DNA of 64,000 nucleotides from Gordionus sp. m RMFG-2023 (taxonomy: Eukaryota; Nematomorpha; Gordioida; Chordodea; Parachordodidae), in NCBI RefSeq assembly GCF_954871325.1, contig NC_088776.1, positions 42,364,569 to 42,428,568 on the forward strand. The letters run 5' to 3'. Position 1 is the first letter of the stretch, and every line of letters starts with the position of its first letter. A program made the position numbers and the translations under genes. Of the stretch, positions 53,307-64,000 are shown piece after piece. Below the pieces are notes generated by a model that had not been told where the DNA came from, searched no databases, and was given only the letters and a program-made list of their open reading frames with translations.

Positions 53307-56300
53307 TTAATCTTCAAAATCAATAACATTTACAAAATGGGATTCAGAATTGTTAATATAAATGTTTTGGTCAAATTTTTTTATATTTCCATCATCATAT
53401 TTAAATGGTGGATACATTTGCCAGCAAAATGAAGCTCCATACCTAGCATACACCAATATCGGGATATTGAGAAGTGTGGCAACACTTCGCAATTCAATAT
53501 CCGATGCCCATTCACCATTCTTACTTGCCTTTTCTATTATATACTGTTGCACATCATCTTCACACGTATTTTGACCTTGAGTATAATCTAATATATTTTT
53601 TATCATTACTTTTAGCAGCATCAGCAAGACCATATGTGATCTAATCAAACCATAGGAGTCTTGTTTTCCTGTTATCTTTATACTTATACATCTAATTAAT
53701 TTTTAAAAAATTTAATTATTTTACTGTTTCTAAAAACCTATCAATGTTTTAAAAAAATAATATTATGAATTAATATAGGATATAATCATTAAAATTTAAG
53801 GTAAAGAAAGAAACAAAACCATATTCTATGTATATTAGTAAAAAAATACAACCAAAATTATTTTTATATTTATAAATTACCGGTAAAAACAATTCCCATC
53901 TAGCTCAATTGTTTCCAATCGTGATGGAGCAGTTAGCACCCTTCCTATATTTTGAGAGGCTTTCTTTTTTTGCTGACGCTAAATTTAAGCGAGTAGCATG
54001 ATATTTCCTCCAAATATTGGTAGTTGGATTATTAAAATGTATAGATTTTAACGAGTGGCATCTATGGCTTTAAATATTAAAAAAAAATTAAATTAATCAT
54101 GATATTTAAGAATTACAATTAACTGTATATAATTATAAAATTACAATTTTTGAACTTTGAGTCTGAGTATACAAAGTCTACTAAGTCCACTTGAAGATCC
54201 TTCAAAAGGTGTAAAGAAGATTTTTTATAATCTAAAAAAGTTTAAAAATTTGTCTTTATCAACAATTTACCTTTGGTATCAACTATTTTTGGGTCAACAA
54301 AGTTTTGGGAATTAAGGTCTTGTTGAAATTTTAACTTGATTTTCTTTGGATTTGTATGCCTTTTCTATATAATATACTATTAACAATAAATAAAGTCAAT
54401 GTACTTTTTTGTGAATCCAATATTGTAAATCCTAATGGTCTCCCGCTTTTATTTAATTTCTTAGGTAATTGAATTTCTTTTATGATATTATTTACACATT
54501 CATTTTCTTGACTATTATAAACATCTTTTTTTTAAAAAATTATTATTTTTATTTTACTATATATTAGGATCCACGTTTGAGTATGTAAGATCCTCATTTA
54601 ATACATTTGCTATACTATCATTGGAGAATATCTGACCATTATTTTCATTTGAGCTTTTATTGAAATTATTTGAGGAAATAATTGGTAATATGCCTTTCAT
54701 AGCAAAATCATGTAGTTTGTCAAAAGCCTGAGCAAACCCATGTTTCAAATTAGGTGGTAATAATGATATGGTGTGAAAAAGCATATTTTGATTTTTAAAA
54801 TAATTATAGTATGAAATTTGGTCATTAAAAAGGGTTTTTTTGTATTTAATCACCTTTTTGTTATTTAATATATCTATATTATTATTATTGATAAATGTCG
54901 ATGGATTTTTAAAATAATTTTTGTGCCACCTTTGATGACATAATTTTTCATCGTAAAGATCACTATTATTTTTTTTCCTTTCCATAAATACATGTCTGCA
55001 TGTTATAGCTTCAACTACAAATTTATACTGTGCTTTATTAAGCTTTCTTTGTCTGGGTAATGATTAGGGATGTAAATTTCCCGGGAAACTATATTTCGAG
55101 GAAATTTCCTGGGAAATTTGGGGAAAAAACGGGAAATAATGGGAAAATAGGGAAATAACGGGGAAAAAACTGGAAACTATCTTTTTTATAATACTTTACA
55201 GGTCAATATTGATTTTTTTTTATGTTTTATTGAAAATATATAGATTATAAACATTATAATTAAACAAATATAAATTATTTTCAACTAATTTGCAATTACT
55301 TTACATGTTTTATTTGAAATATTATATATAGACTAAATAATATTTAAACAATTAATTTTAAATAGTTAATTATCTTCGTTTGAAGATGAAAATGATTCCA
55401 GATCAGAGCTTGAAATTCTGGAATCCAGCAATCCTTTCCCATAAAATGTAGATTGGCTCTTATATAAACTAATTTGCGAACTTAGTCATTTTTTATTCTA
55501 TTTCTAGATTTAGAATGAATATTTCCAAAGGAGGACTATATTCTTTCGGATGCACTTGTTGGTGGTACTGATAAAATTCGTATGGCTAGGGTCGATATGT
55601 ATTGATTGCAACATAGACCTAATAAAATATTGAATAACACAATTTTAAGATTAGAAAAAGAGTTAAGTTATTGTTTACAGAAATATAAAAGTATTTTTTC
55701 CACCAACTCACTAGATCTGTAAATGATGCGCCTTGCCAAAGACTTGCTATATTAAAAAAATCTTCTCTTGCACGATATTTGGATAGGTTTCCTATTACTC
55801 TTGCAATATCTAAATCTAGATATCCAGAAAATCGGTTAATAATATCCAACCCCTTTGCAACTTCATTGTCTCTTTAATTAAATCCGCAAAACCTTGGGTC
55901 AAATATATGAGCAGCACAATGAATGTCCCGTCAACAAAATTTTTTCGGCTTTTGATAAACTGCTCTATTTCTAAAATCTCGCTCTGCGACAATATATTTG
56001 ATATGGTTTTATAAGCGTTAAATGTCTCCCTGATATGAATAAACGCTTGAGGGACATCAGATAAATTGGCTTTATCTCCTTCCACTATCTCTATTTGCGT
56101 AAATATGACTTTAATAAAATTATATAGTTGCATTAGATCATTTAAAAACCCATCGTTATCAAGAGGAGTAAGTCTCTTATCTCGATCAGTAAATATATCA
56201 AGAATAGCCATTTCCTGTAAAATATCTTTATTTTTTAACAAGCTATTTATCATCAAAACTATACCTGCCCAACGAGTTGGGCTAGGCAACTTTAGGGAAA

Positions 56301-57157
56301 CAATTTTTCTCTATTAACATAACTTAAAATTTCATTGGTATTTATTTATAATATAAATATACTTTTCAGACTAGCTATTTAATTTTAACAAGTATCTTCT
56401 AAAATTGTGCATATGTAAATAGGGAAATTGACATAATTCAAAAACAAAACACAATTATAATTTATGATATGAACCACAAGGAAAAAATGATTTTATAAAA
56501 TCTAATAAAAATCGTATTTATTTTATCATAAGATCATTTTCAAAATTGGGAAACTGTTAATATTATAAAAATCATGTTGATTTAGGCAAAAAAACCTATT
56601 ATAAAAATTGGGGAAACTATAGGGGAAATTTCCCCTGTCTTACATCCCTAGTAATGATTGGTATAAATTTTCATCTAAAATTAATCAAAAAATGCATTTT
56701 TCTTTTGTTTTAAAAACATTATTTCATACTTTTATCTTATATATATTCTATCAAAATTTAATAAATTAACCCTATAAGCCTATCCAGTATCCATATCACT
56801 AAGTTAAATTATATATTTATCTTAATAATTTCAAGATTATGTGCCTTTACCATGGGGATGATTGTGATTTTCATGCATATCCTTGACAAATAATTTGTTT
56901 TTCATGAATGTAATTTGCAAATGGAATTGACATCCTTGTTTTATAGGCATATAATTGCGTAGACCTGTGGATTTTGTATTGTACTTTCCACCAAATATAC
57001 AAAGAAACTTTATGCTTTTATATCTAAATTTTTCAAAAAGAGGTGATTTTAAAATTTTTGAATCTGATATATAAAGATTTATGTAATTTAAATTTTCATA
57101 TTGCTTTATAGCATCTTGTAAATCTTTATAGGATAAAAATATATCTCCTTCTTTCAT
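53307..57157 (-). CDS. MULE-borne gene: GCM1/WRKY-type zinc finger plus OTU protease, split by a hAT
   Basis: Predicted exons: 57157-56851; 56674 to 54558 (hAT inside); 54511-54385; 54334-54271; 54231-54173; 53978-53881; 53691-53307. All borders are GT-AG. Without the hAT and one TSD copy, phases agree and give ~520 residues. The N-terminus matches the zinc finger of MULE/ZSWIM proteins: FLCIFGGKYNTKSTGLRNY, then GCQFHLQITF and HENHNH, followed by SLPRQRKLN. A middle stretch has QLPKKLNKSGRPLG. The C-terminus is an OTU cysteine protease: Asp-Gly-Asn-Cys in IELDGNCFYR (Cys codon 53891-53889), the helix after it, and the His end NSESHFVNVID. No transposase DDE core is seen. The start sits just inside the right MULE arm, so it is cargo of that element. 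The hAT makes this copy non-functional unless spliced out. The 54173 to 53978 join is the least secure. Confidence 0.7.
55065..56650 (-). mobile_element. hAT element inserted in the MULE-borne gene
   Basis: Perfect 8-bp duplication GTAATGAT (55057-55064 and 56651-56658). Ends TAGGGATGTAA and TTACATCCCTA, followed inward by GGGAAATTTCC-type words on both sides. On the minus strand 56289-55816 and 55849-55619 encode the C-terminal half of a hAT transposase, starting MPSPTRWAGIVLMINSLLKN (the conserved TRW motif). 55570-55430 continues with the dimerisation motif (VPPTSASERI, then IHSKSRNRI), including stops. The N-terminal half is missing. A decayed, internally deleted copy. Confidence 0.93.
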
Positions 57158-57512
57158 ATTTAAGGTATTACTATGGTAGTACTTTTTGGTGACATTCTAA
57201 AATCTGATATATAAAGATTTATGTATTTTAAAAAGGTATTACTATGGTAGTACTTTTTGGTGACATTCCAAAATCTGATATATAAAGATTTATGTATTTT
57301 AAATTTTTATATTGCTTTATAGTTTACTAAATATTGGGAAATAAGTAAGGTATTACTATGGTAGTACTTTTTTGTGACATTCTAAAATCTGATATATAAA
57401 GATTTATGTATTTTAAATTTTTATATTGCTTTATAGTTTACTAAATTTCGTCCACGATATTATTTATACATCCATTTTATTATAAATACAAATTTTAAAT
57501 GATTCGTTAAAT
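57158..57512. repeat. MULE terminal arm, right, inner copy
   Basis: Reverse complement of the left arm: three units with AAGTACTACC-type words, then the 71 bases identical to the left arm. It stops at 57512, where the left arm continues for another ~100 bases to the element end. The near identity to the left arm suggests a recent or conversion-maintained element. Confidence 0.8.
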
Positions 57513-58636
57513 TGAAATAAAATATTTAAATAATCATGATGAATTTAAAAATACAATCAAAATTCAGATTTTCATGGGCCTTGGTTTTTTGATCAGGTCA
57601 AGCCCAAGCCTGCAAAAATATTTGTTTTGGGCCAATGTCTGACCTATAATTAATAATAAAAAAATTCTCAAGCGTCCAAGCTCATAATAATTTTGAAAAA
57701 TTTTCCACAAGCCCAGCCTAATATAATTTATAAAAATATTTTCCAAGCCCAGCCCAACCCATAATAATTTTATAAAAAAATTTTCTCAAACCTGGCTAAC
57801 CGATAGTAATTTAAATTTTTCCAAGTCAGGAGATAGGTAAATCTCTAAAAACCATATCTATTTTTTAGTCTATTTTAACCCAGCTCACCCCAACCAAGGC
57901 CAATCCATTAAGACTAAGAGTGAATACTATTTTTTTGAATAAAAATATATTTAAATTAGATTTTACCTGAGGGCCATATAAATATTCTGTGTTAAATCAA
58001 AAAACCATTTTAAATGCATTGTCACTTTTTATATATTTTATTTCAGTGCTCAACTATCAAAATTATTATGGTCTTTTGCGGGTTTGAGAAAACCAAGTGC
58101 GAGTCTTTCTTTCTTTCTGGGAATTTTTTTAATATTAGGCATAGGTGTAATATTTAACACAGAATATTTATATGCCCTCAGGTAAAATCTAATTTAAATA
58201 TATTTTTATTCAAAAAAATAGTACTCTTAGTCTTAATGGGTTGGCCTTGGTTGGGGTGAGCTGGGTTAAAATAGACTAAAAAATAGATATGGTTTTTAGA
58301 GATTTACCTATCTCCAGACTTGGGAAAAAAATTTAAATTACTATCGGGTGGCCAGGTTTGAGAAAATTTTTTTATAAAATTATTATGGATTGAACTGGGC
58401 TTGGAAAATATTTTTATAAATTATATTAGGCTGGGCTTGGGGAAAATTTTTCAAAATTATTATGAGCTTGAACGCTTGAGAATTTTTTTATTATTAATTA
58501 TAGGTCAGACATTGGCCCAAAACAAATATTTTTGCAAGCCTGGGCTTGACCTGATCAAAAAACCAAGGCCCATGAAAATCTGAATTTTGATTGTATTTTT
58601 ATATTCATTATGATTATTTAAATATTTTATTTCAGT
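57513..58636. repeat. Long imperfect palindrome (arms ~485 bp)
   Basis: 57513-57996 and 58151-58636 are inverted copies around a ~155-bp spacer. The arms are rich in GGGCTTGG/CCAAGCCC words. The spacer contains a segment (TATTTTATTTCAGTGCTCAA) that resembles the right outer flank (TATTTTATTTCAGTTCTTAA), so the structure looks like an inverted duplication that took its own flank along. It starts exactly where the MULE arm is cut off. The similar 60-codon frames on both strands are a by-product of the symmetry. Confidence 0.85.
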
Positions 58637-59219
58637 TCTTAACTGCCAAAATTATTATGATCTTTCATTGGGCTTGGAAGAATTTTTTATAATCAATATG
58701 GCTTTGGACTTTGCCTGGAAATTTTTTTTAATATTAAATATTATGTATAAGTAATCAGTAATATTTAACAAATAATATTGGTATTATCAAGTATATAAGG
58801 ATGCACCCCCCCTCCCCCGCTCATGTAGACACAGCATATAGCAAAGCTATTTGTTCATATTGATCTATGATCACTTTCCCATTCCTTAAGGCAATGGAGG
58901 GGAGTTTCTTAAAGCTACTAGGTTAAAATATTTTATTTTTTTATATGCGTCATATATCCTGTTAATATGATTTTTTTAATAAATTTTTTTAAATATATTT
59001 TTTTGATTGATATTTTTTTTTAATATATTTTTTAAAAATTTATATTTGATATATCTTTTGATAGCTAATTTTTATAATTTTTGTGTTATATGATTTTTTT
59101 AATAAATTTTTTTGATTGATATTTTTTAATATATATTTTTAAAATGATTATTATATATTTATATTTTACGTAATTTTATCTATTATATATCTTTTGATAG
59201 ATATTTTTTTAGGTAATAG
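58637..59219. other. AT-rich spacer before the satellite
   Basis: T-rich sequence with repeated TTTGATTGATATTTTT words (58960-59215) and short C-runs at 58806-58818. No coding signal. Confidence 0.5.
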
Positions 59220-61195
59220 TGATAAAATCGTTATTTTTTGAACTTTTTTGAGTTTTTTTAAAGCAAATAGATAAAAATATGTTTTATGTTAAATTAATAT
59301 TTCAGTGAAAGTGTACTATAGAAAAGTGACAATTGTCATAATCGTTATTTTTAAACTTTTTTGAGTTTTTTTAAAGTAGGGTAAAAATATGTTTTGTAAA
59401 CATTGTTAAATTAATATATTAGTGAAAGTGTACTAAGGAAAAGTGACAATTGTCATAATCGTTATTTTTGAACTTTTTTAAGTTTTTTAAAGTAAATGGG
59501 TAAAAATAGTAAACATGTTATATTAATATTTCAGTGAAAGTGTACTATGGAAAAGTGACGATTGTCATAATCGTTATTTTTAAACTTTTTTGAGTTTTTT
59601 TAAAGTAAATGGGTAAAAATATGTTTTGTAAACATGTTAAATTAATGTTTCAGTGAAAGCGTACTATAGAAAAGTGACAATTGTCATAATCCTTATTTTT
59701 GAACTTTTTTGAGTTTTTTTAAAGTAAATAGGTAAAAATATGTTTTGTAAACGTTAAATTAATATTTCAGTGAAAGTGTACTATAGGAAAGTGACAATTG
59801 TCATAATCGTTATTTTTGAACTTTTTTAAGATTTTTTAAAGTAAATGGGTAAAAATATGTTTTGTAAACAAGTTAAATTAATATTTCAGTGAAAGTGTAT
59901 TATAGAAAAGTGACAATTGTCATAATCGTTATTTTTGAACTTTTTTGTTTTTTCTTAAAGTAAATAGGTAAAAAAATGTTTTGTAAACATGTTAAATTAA
60001 TATTTCAGTGAAAGTGTACTGTGGGAAAGTGACAATTGTCATAATCGTTATTTTTGAACTTTTTAAGTTTTTTTAAAGTAAATGGGTAAAAATATGTTTT
60101 GTAAACATGTTAAATTAATATTTCAGTGAAAGTGTACTATGGGAAAGTGACAATTGTCATAATCGTTATTTTTGAACTTTTTTGAGATTTTTTAAAGTAA
60201 ATGGGTAAAAATATGTTTTGTAAATATGTTAAATTAATATTTCAGTGAAAGTGTATTATAGAAAACTGACAATTGTAATGATCGTTATTTTTAAACTTTT
60301 TTGAGTTTTTTAAAGTAAATGGGTAAAAATATGTTTTGTAAACATGTTAAGTTAATATTTAAGTGAAAGTGTATTATAGAAAAGTGACAATTGTCATAAT
60401 CGTTATTTTTAAACTTTTTTGAGTTTTTTTAAAGTAAATGGGTAAAAAAATGTTTTGTAAACATGTTAAATTAATGTTTCAGTGAAAGCGTACTATATAA
60501 AAGTGACAATTGTCATAATCCTTATTTTTGAACTTTTTTGAGTTTTTTTAAAGTAAATATGTAAAAATATGTTTTGTAAACGTTAAATTAATATTTCAGT
60601 GAAAGTGTACTATGGGAAAGTGACAATTGTCATAATCGTTATTTTTGAACTTTTTTAAGATTTTTTAAAGTAAATGGGTAAAAATATGTTTTGTAAACAT
60701 GTTAAATTAATATTTCAGTGAAAGTGTATTATAGAAAAGTGACAATTGTCATAATCGTTATTTTTGAACTTTTTAATGTTTTTTTAAAGTAAATAGGTAA
60801 AAAAATGTTTTGTAAACATGTTAAATTAATATTTCATTGAAAGTGTACTGTGGGAAAGTGACAATTGTCATAATCGTTATTTTTGAAATTTTTTGAGATT
60901 TTTTAAAGTAAATGGGTAAAAATATGTTTTGTAAATATGTTATATTAATATTTCAGTGAAAGTGTATTATAGAAAAGTAACAATTGTCATAATCGTTATT
61001 TTTAAACTTTTTTTAGTTTTTTTAAGGTAAATGGGTAAAAATATGTTTTGTAAATATGTTATATTAATATTTCAGTGAAAGTGTATTATAGAAAAGTAAC
61101 AATTGTCATAATCGTTATTTTTAAACTTTTTTTAGTTTTTTTAAGGTAAATAGGTAAAAATATATTTTGTGAACATGTTAAATTAAAATTTCATA
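59220..61195. repeat. 117-bp satellite, about 16.5 copies
   Basis: Tandem units of about 116-120 bp, each with the perfect 12-bp palindrome TGACAATTGTCA (a few mutated), followed by TAATCGTTATTTTTGAAC and preceded by TTTCAGTGAAAGTGTACT. The palindrome appears near 59327, 59443, 59555, 59671, 59789, 59909, 60029, 60146, 60265, 60385, 60503, 60622, 60739, 60860, 60977 and 61097. Shared variants spaced ~825-832 bases apart show a seven-unit higher-order period. No coding potential. Confidence 0.95.
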
Positions 61196-61727
61196 AGATT
61201 TATTTATTTTTTACTAAAATGTTAACTACGAAATATATTTAAATATAGACCAGTATCGGTTATTTGTATATCAACTAACTATAATATCTTTGACTTATTT
61301 ATTTCAATTCTGTGAGTAAATACATTTTAAATATTTATTCACTTTAGTGAACGATCTGAAATTACAAGTTAGAGCTACTATTGAAATTTAAATCTATCAA
61401 AGTATTAAATAGCTTTTCGAAAATGAATATAATTACGAAATTAATTTTAGCATTTCCAAAGTTAGCCCTCATATTTATATTTATTTTAAACAATTACTAA
61501 GATTATACACCAAACATTCTAACAAAAATATAAAAAAATGAATAAAAATAATGACCTTATAAAATTTGTGAGAAATATTTTAAAAAATGATTATAAACCC
61601 GAGGAAAATTTAAAACACAAATTGGCCAAAGACCTTCAAAGAGAGAGCCTAGCATAATTCAATAAAATATAATTAAAAAAATTATCCAAAGGCCTTCATT
61701 TCTCGAAAAAAAACTTAAACTAAATAT
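61196..61727. other. Spacer between satellite and outer MULE arm
   Basis: AT-rich, no coding signal. 61617-61705 has a short direct duplication around AAAGGCCTTCA-like words. Confidence 0.45.
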
Positions 61728-61993
61728 TGGGAAATAAGTAAGGTATTATTACTATGGTACTATTTTTTGGTGACATTCTAAATCTGATATATAAAGATTT
61801 ATGTATTTTAAATTTTCATATTGCTTTATAGTTTACTAAATTTCGTTCTATTATTTATACATCCATATTTTAATTTAAATAATTCGTTAAATTTTCGTAA
61901 CTTTTTTATCGATTCGGAGAATGCGTATAATAAGAAAAAATATAACTTTTATTTCTTGCTAATACGACATTTGGCGTAAGTCTATCATCTCCC
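61728..61993. repeat. MULE terminal arm, right, outer copy
   Basis: Reverse complement of the left arm including its extreme end: CGACATTTGGCGTAAG and CATCTCCC at 61993. It has one copy of the AAGTACTACC-type unit and more differences than the inner copy, with a gap in the TTTCGT...TATTATTTATACATCC part. The flanks of 51137 and 61993 share no clear 9-11 bp duplication, so these two ends may not belong to one insertion. Confidence 0.75.
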
Positions 61994-62318
61994 TTTTTAT
62001 CACTTGTAATCCTTTAGACGTAAATTTATTTTATATCAGCAATCGAGAATATTTTATACTGTAATAAATAGATATTGTATTAAAAATATTATTTTTAGAA
62101 ATGTCTTATATTGTTTAATTATTTATATGCGAGTTTATTTTGTATTCATAATAAATGACAAAATATGAAATTCATAATAATTGTTCAGAGTTAGCAAATT
62201 TAAAAAAGGATAATATATTAATATAAAACCCGGCCGAAGGCTGGCAAAACAGGCCGAAGACCCGCAAATTAGATGTATGAGGAGCCCCCTGAAATTGTAA
62301 AGGCTAGCGACGCCCCTG
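61994..62318. mobile_element. hAT end fragment
   Basis: Matches 17860-18224 along its whole length, including the CCCGGCCGAAGG palindromic words, and ends GGCTAGCGACGCCCCTG at 62318, the complement of the end at 20160. The MULE arm abuts it at 61993, in the middle of the hAT sequence. The remainder of this hAT copy was not found on the far side of the MULE region (before 51137). Confidence 0.75.
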
Positions 62319-63277
62319 TGATTGTCATTAAATCTTAATGGTTAGTGAGTCATAGCTTCATTAATCCGTAGAATCATTGATCAGTCATAATCATTATTAT
62401 CTTAAGCTTGTTATTATTAATTCGGCATCACTGTAGGTGATTGGACAGAATTTTTCTAGTTGATTGGACAGAATATTATAAAAGATAAGTCAGCCAAATG
62501 TTGTTTTTTAAATTATATCAAAAATTTATTCATTATTCGTTCCTTCAATATTCAAGATACACTTCTTCCCTATCAATTATAATTCGAAATTTTAGATATT
62601 AACAAAATTTCTGATCCAAATATTCACATGAAAATATTTATTATATGATTTCCTTTCCTCTTTTTTTCTTGGGTCCAATATAATATCAAATGCAATTTAT
62701 ATTTCTCTTTATATGACCTCAAAAACATTCGAATATTACCTAATGGCTCCCTCAATTATTATCCTTTACATATATAAATCCACATTTATATATTAAAAAT
62801 CAAAAAATATTTTTATTAATTACCTATACATATATGCATACAATATTGCGCATGTATATATATAAACTTTTAATATTATCCTTCTATTTAAAAACCTAAA
62901 TTATTTATGACCAATTCTTGATTATCCATCCAACTTTAGCAAATGTTTAATATCTCACTTTCATATATGGGATTTGCATATTTTTTACTTCATCAGATAA
63001 TGTTTCTTTTATATTTCATTTATCACTTTTTATTTATATACAACATTATTCAAACATTTCACATCCATCTTTTCTTTTTATTTTTTTTACACATTAGCAA
63101 AATGTTTCATATCCATAATTTTCATTTCATTTTTTTTTGAATTTACAAAATATTTATACCCATAATTTTCATATTAATGATACCAAGCTTAAGATAAAAT
63201 TATCATGACTGACCAATGATGCAATATATCAATCAAGATAAACTCAATGACCATTAAGATTTAATGACAATCAACAG
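62319..63277. repeat. Inverted-repeat element, arms ~105 bp
   Basis: 62319-62425 and 63177-63277 are inverted copies with some differences: GATTGTCATTAAATCTTAAT and, near the inner end, ATCTTAAGCTTG. The ~750 bases between are AT-rich with no coding signal. It begins directly at a hAT end. The type is unknown, either a MITE or a foldback element. Confidence 0.65.
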
Positions 63278-64000
63278 TAATATCAATCCAGCTATGACCT
63301 ATACACCGTCAAATTAAATGATAATCAACAGCACAATGACAACTATTACGTATGGTTAAGAAAAAATATGGGTAGCAACAGCTCAATGACAATTATATAT
63401 GGTCAAGAAAAAGTATGGATCCTGGAACTTCCTGGAACAGAAAAAATAAAATTTAATGAAAATAAATAATAATAATAAATTTTATATTTTTTTGATCATT
63501 TATTAGAATTTTGTAGACTTACTTTGATTATATATATATATATATATATATGATTAAATTCTATTTCTTTACCCTAGTTTGATTTCTCAATAATGAGGGG
63601 GGGGGGAGGTTGCGTGTTGTATCTGTCGATTTTGACAGATATGGTCGTTTTCCGAAAAACAGTCTTGAGTTAAATTTTTAATATAAGTATATTTTTGATA
63701 ATATTACAAACTGTTGTAATTGTTAAACCAAATTACGAAGCCGAAAGATATTCAAATCTACTCAAGAAAAAAGAATTAAATTTCGAATGCAAATGATTTA
63801 AAGAAAGATGAATAAAAAAGAATGATTATTCAAATTAAAGAAAGTTCAAGATTTTTTTCAGTTTGTTTGTAAAACATTATGTAAATGAATATTATAGAAA
63901 AGTATATATATATTCGAATATTTGTATAGTGAGAGATCATGATTTTACGAACTTAATTATAATTTTTAATTTTAATTTTTTATTATTTTAATTTTTTTTT
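63278..64000. repeat. Simple repeats and AT-rich end of window
   Basis: 63280-63415 has two or three degenerate direct copies of a unit with ACAATGACAACTAT/TATGGTTAAGAAAAA. 63529-63551 is a TA microsatellite. 63597-63606 is a run of ten G. 63660-63705 resembles 17100-17150 (GAGTTAAATTTTTAATA). No gene seen. Confidence 0.7.

Noticed and set aside
57564-58583. Two nearly identical 60-codon frames on opposite strands
   Set aside because: They result from the palindrome's symmetry and low-complexity composition; no protein family is recognisable.
63416-63445. TTCCTGGAAC-type words resembling a heat-shock or STAT element
   Set aside because: A single short match with no adjacent gene; chance is a sufficient explanation.
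1-64000. tRNA, rRNA or other structured RNA genes
   Set aside because: No A/B box pairs with cloverleaf complementarity and no rRNA-like conserved stretch were seen by eye; a tRNAscan or Infernal run would be decisive.

Overview
This window looks like a piece of an AT-rich, repeat-laden animal nuclear genome. Three host genes can be read through spliced exons: a DDX19/Dbp5-type RNA helicase (minus strand, 13251 to 5581), a full-length cullin-3 (plus strand, 30978 to 49045, 18 exons) and, tail to tail with it, a UBE3D-like E2-binding ubiquitin ligase (minus strand, 50493 to 49497). Cullin-3 with its BTB-binding N-terminal extension and UBE3D point to Metazoa or a close relative. Divergence from vertebrate sequences, Asn/Ser-rich insertions and introns from about 40 nt to over 6 kb suggest a fast-evolving invertebrate. 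I cannot name the species.

Layout. 1-2050: 3' part of a Ty3/Gypsy retroelement. 2051-5580: intergenic DNA with one short hAT element that has a perfect 8-bp target duplication. 5581-13251: DDX19 in five exons; its 3.8-kb second intron holds nested hAT remnants. 13841-26248: a hAT-dominated block, with a hAT copy (13841-18224) carrying a Merlin element (14231-16723), an inverted relative (20160-21060) and a longer hAT with a mostly recognisable transposase (21503-26248). That last hAT sits in the integrase region of a second, reverse-oriented Gypsy fossil (26249-29800), which also holds a hAT MITE. 30978-49045: CUL3, with hAT and piggyBac remnants in intron 3. 49497-50493: UBE3D. 51137-61993: Mutator-like (MULE) terminal arms around a multi-exon gene that joins a GCM1/WRKY-type zinc finger to an OTU cysteine protease; another hAT interrupts it. 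Then come a 1.1-kb imperfect palindrome and a 2-kb satellite with a higher-order period. 61994-64000: a hAT end, an inverted-repeat element and simple repeats.

How it fits together. CUL3 and UBE3D both belong to the ubiquitin system, but they are convergent, so co-regulation is not implied. DDX19 acts in mRNA export at the nuclear pore. Everything else is mobile DNA, and matching target duplications let several insertions be ordered: Gypsy before hAT and MITE; hAT before Merlin; MULE gene before hAT.
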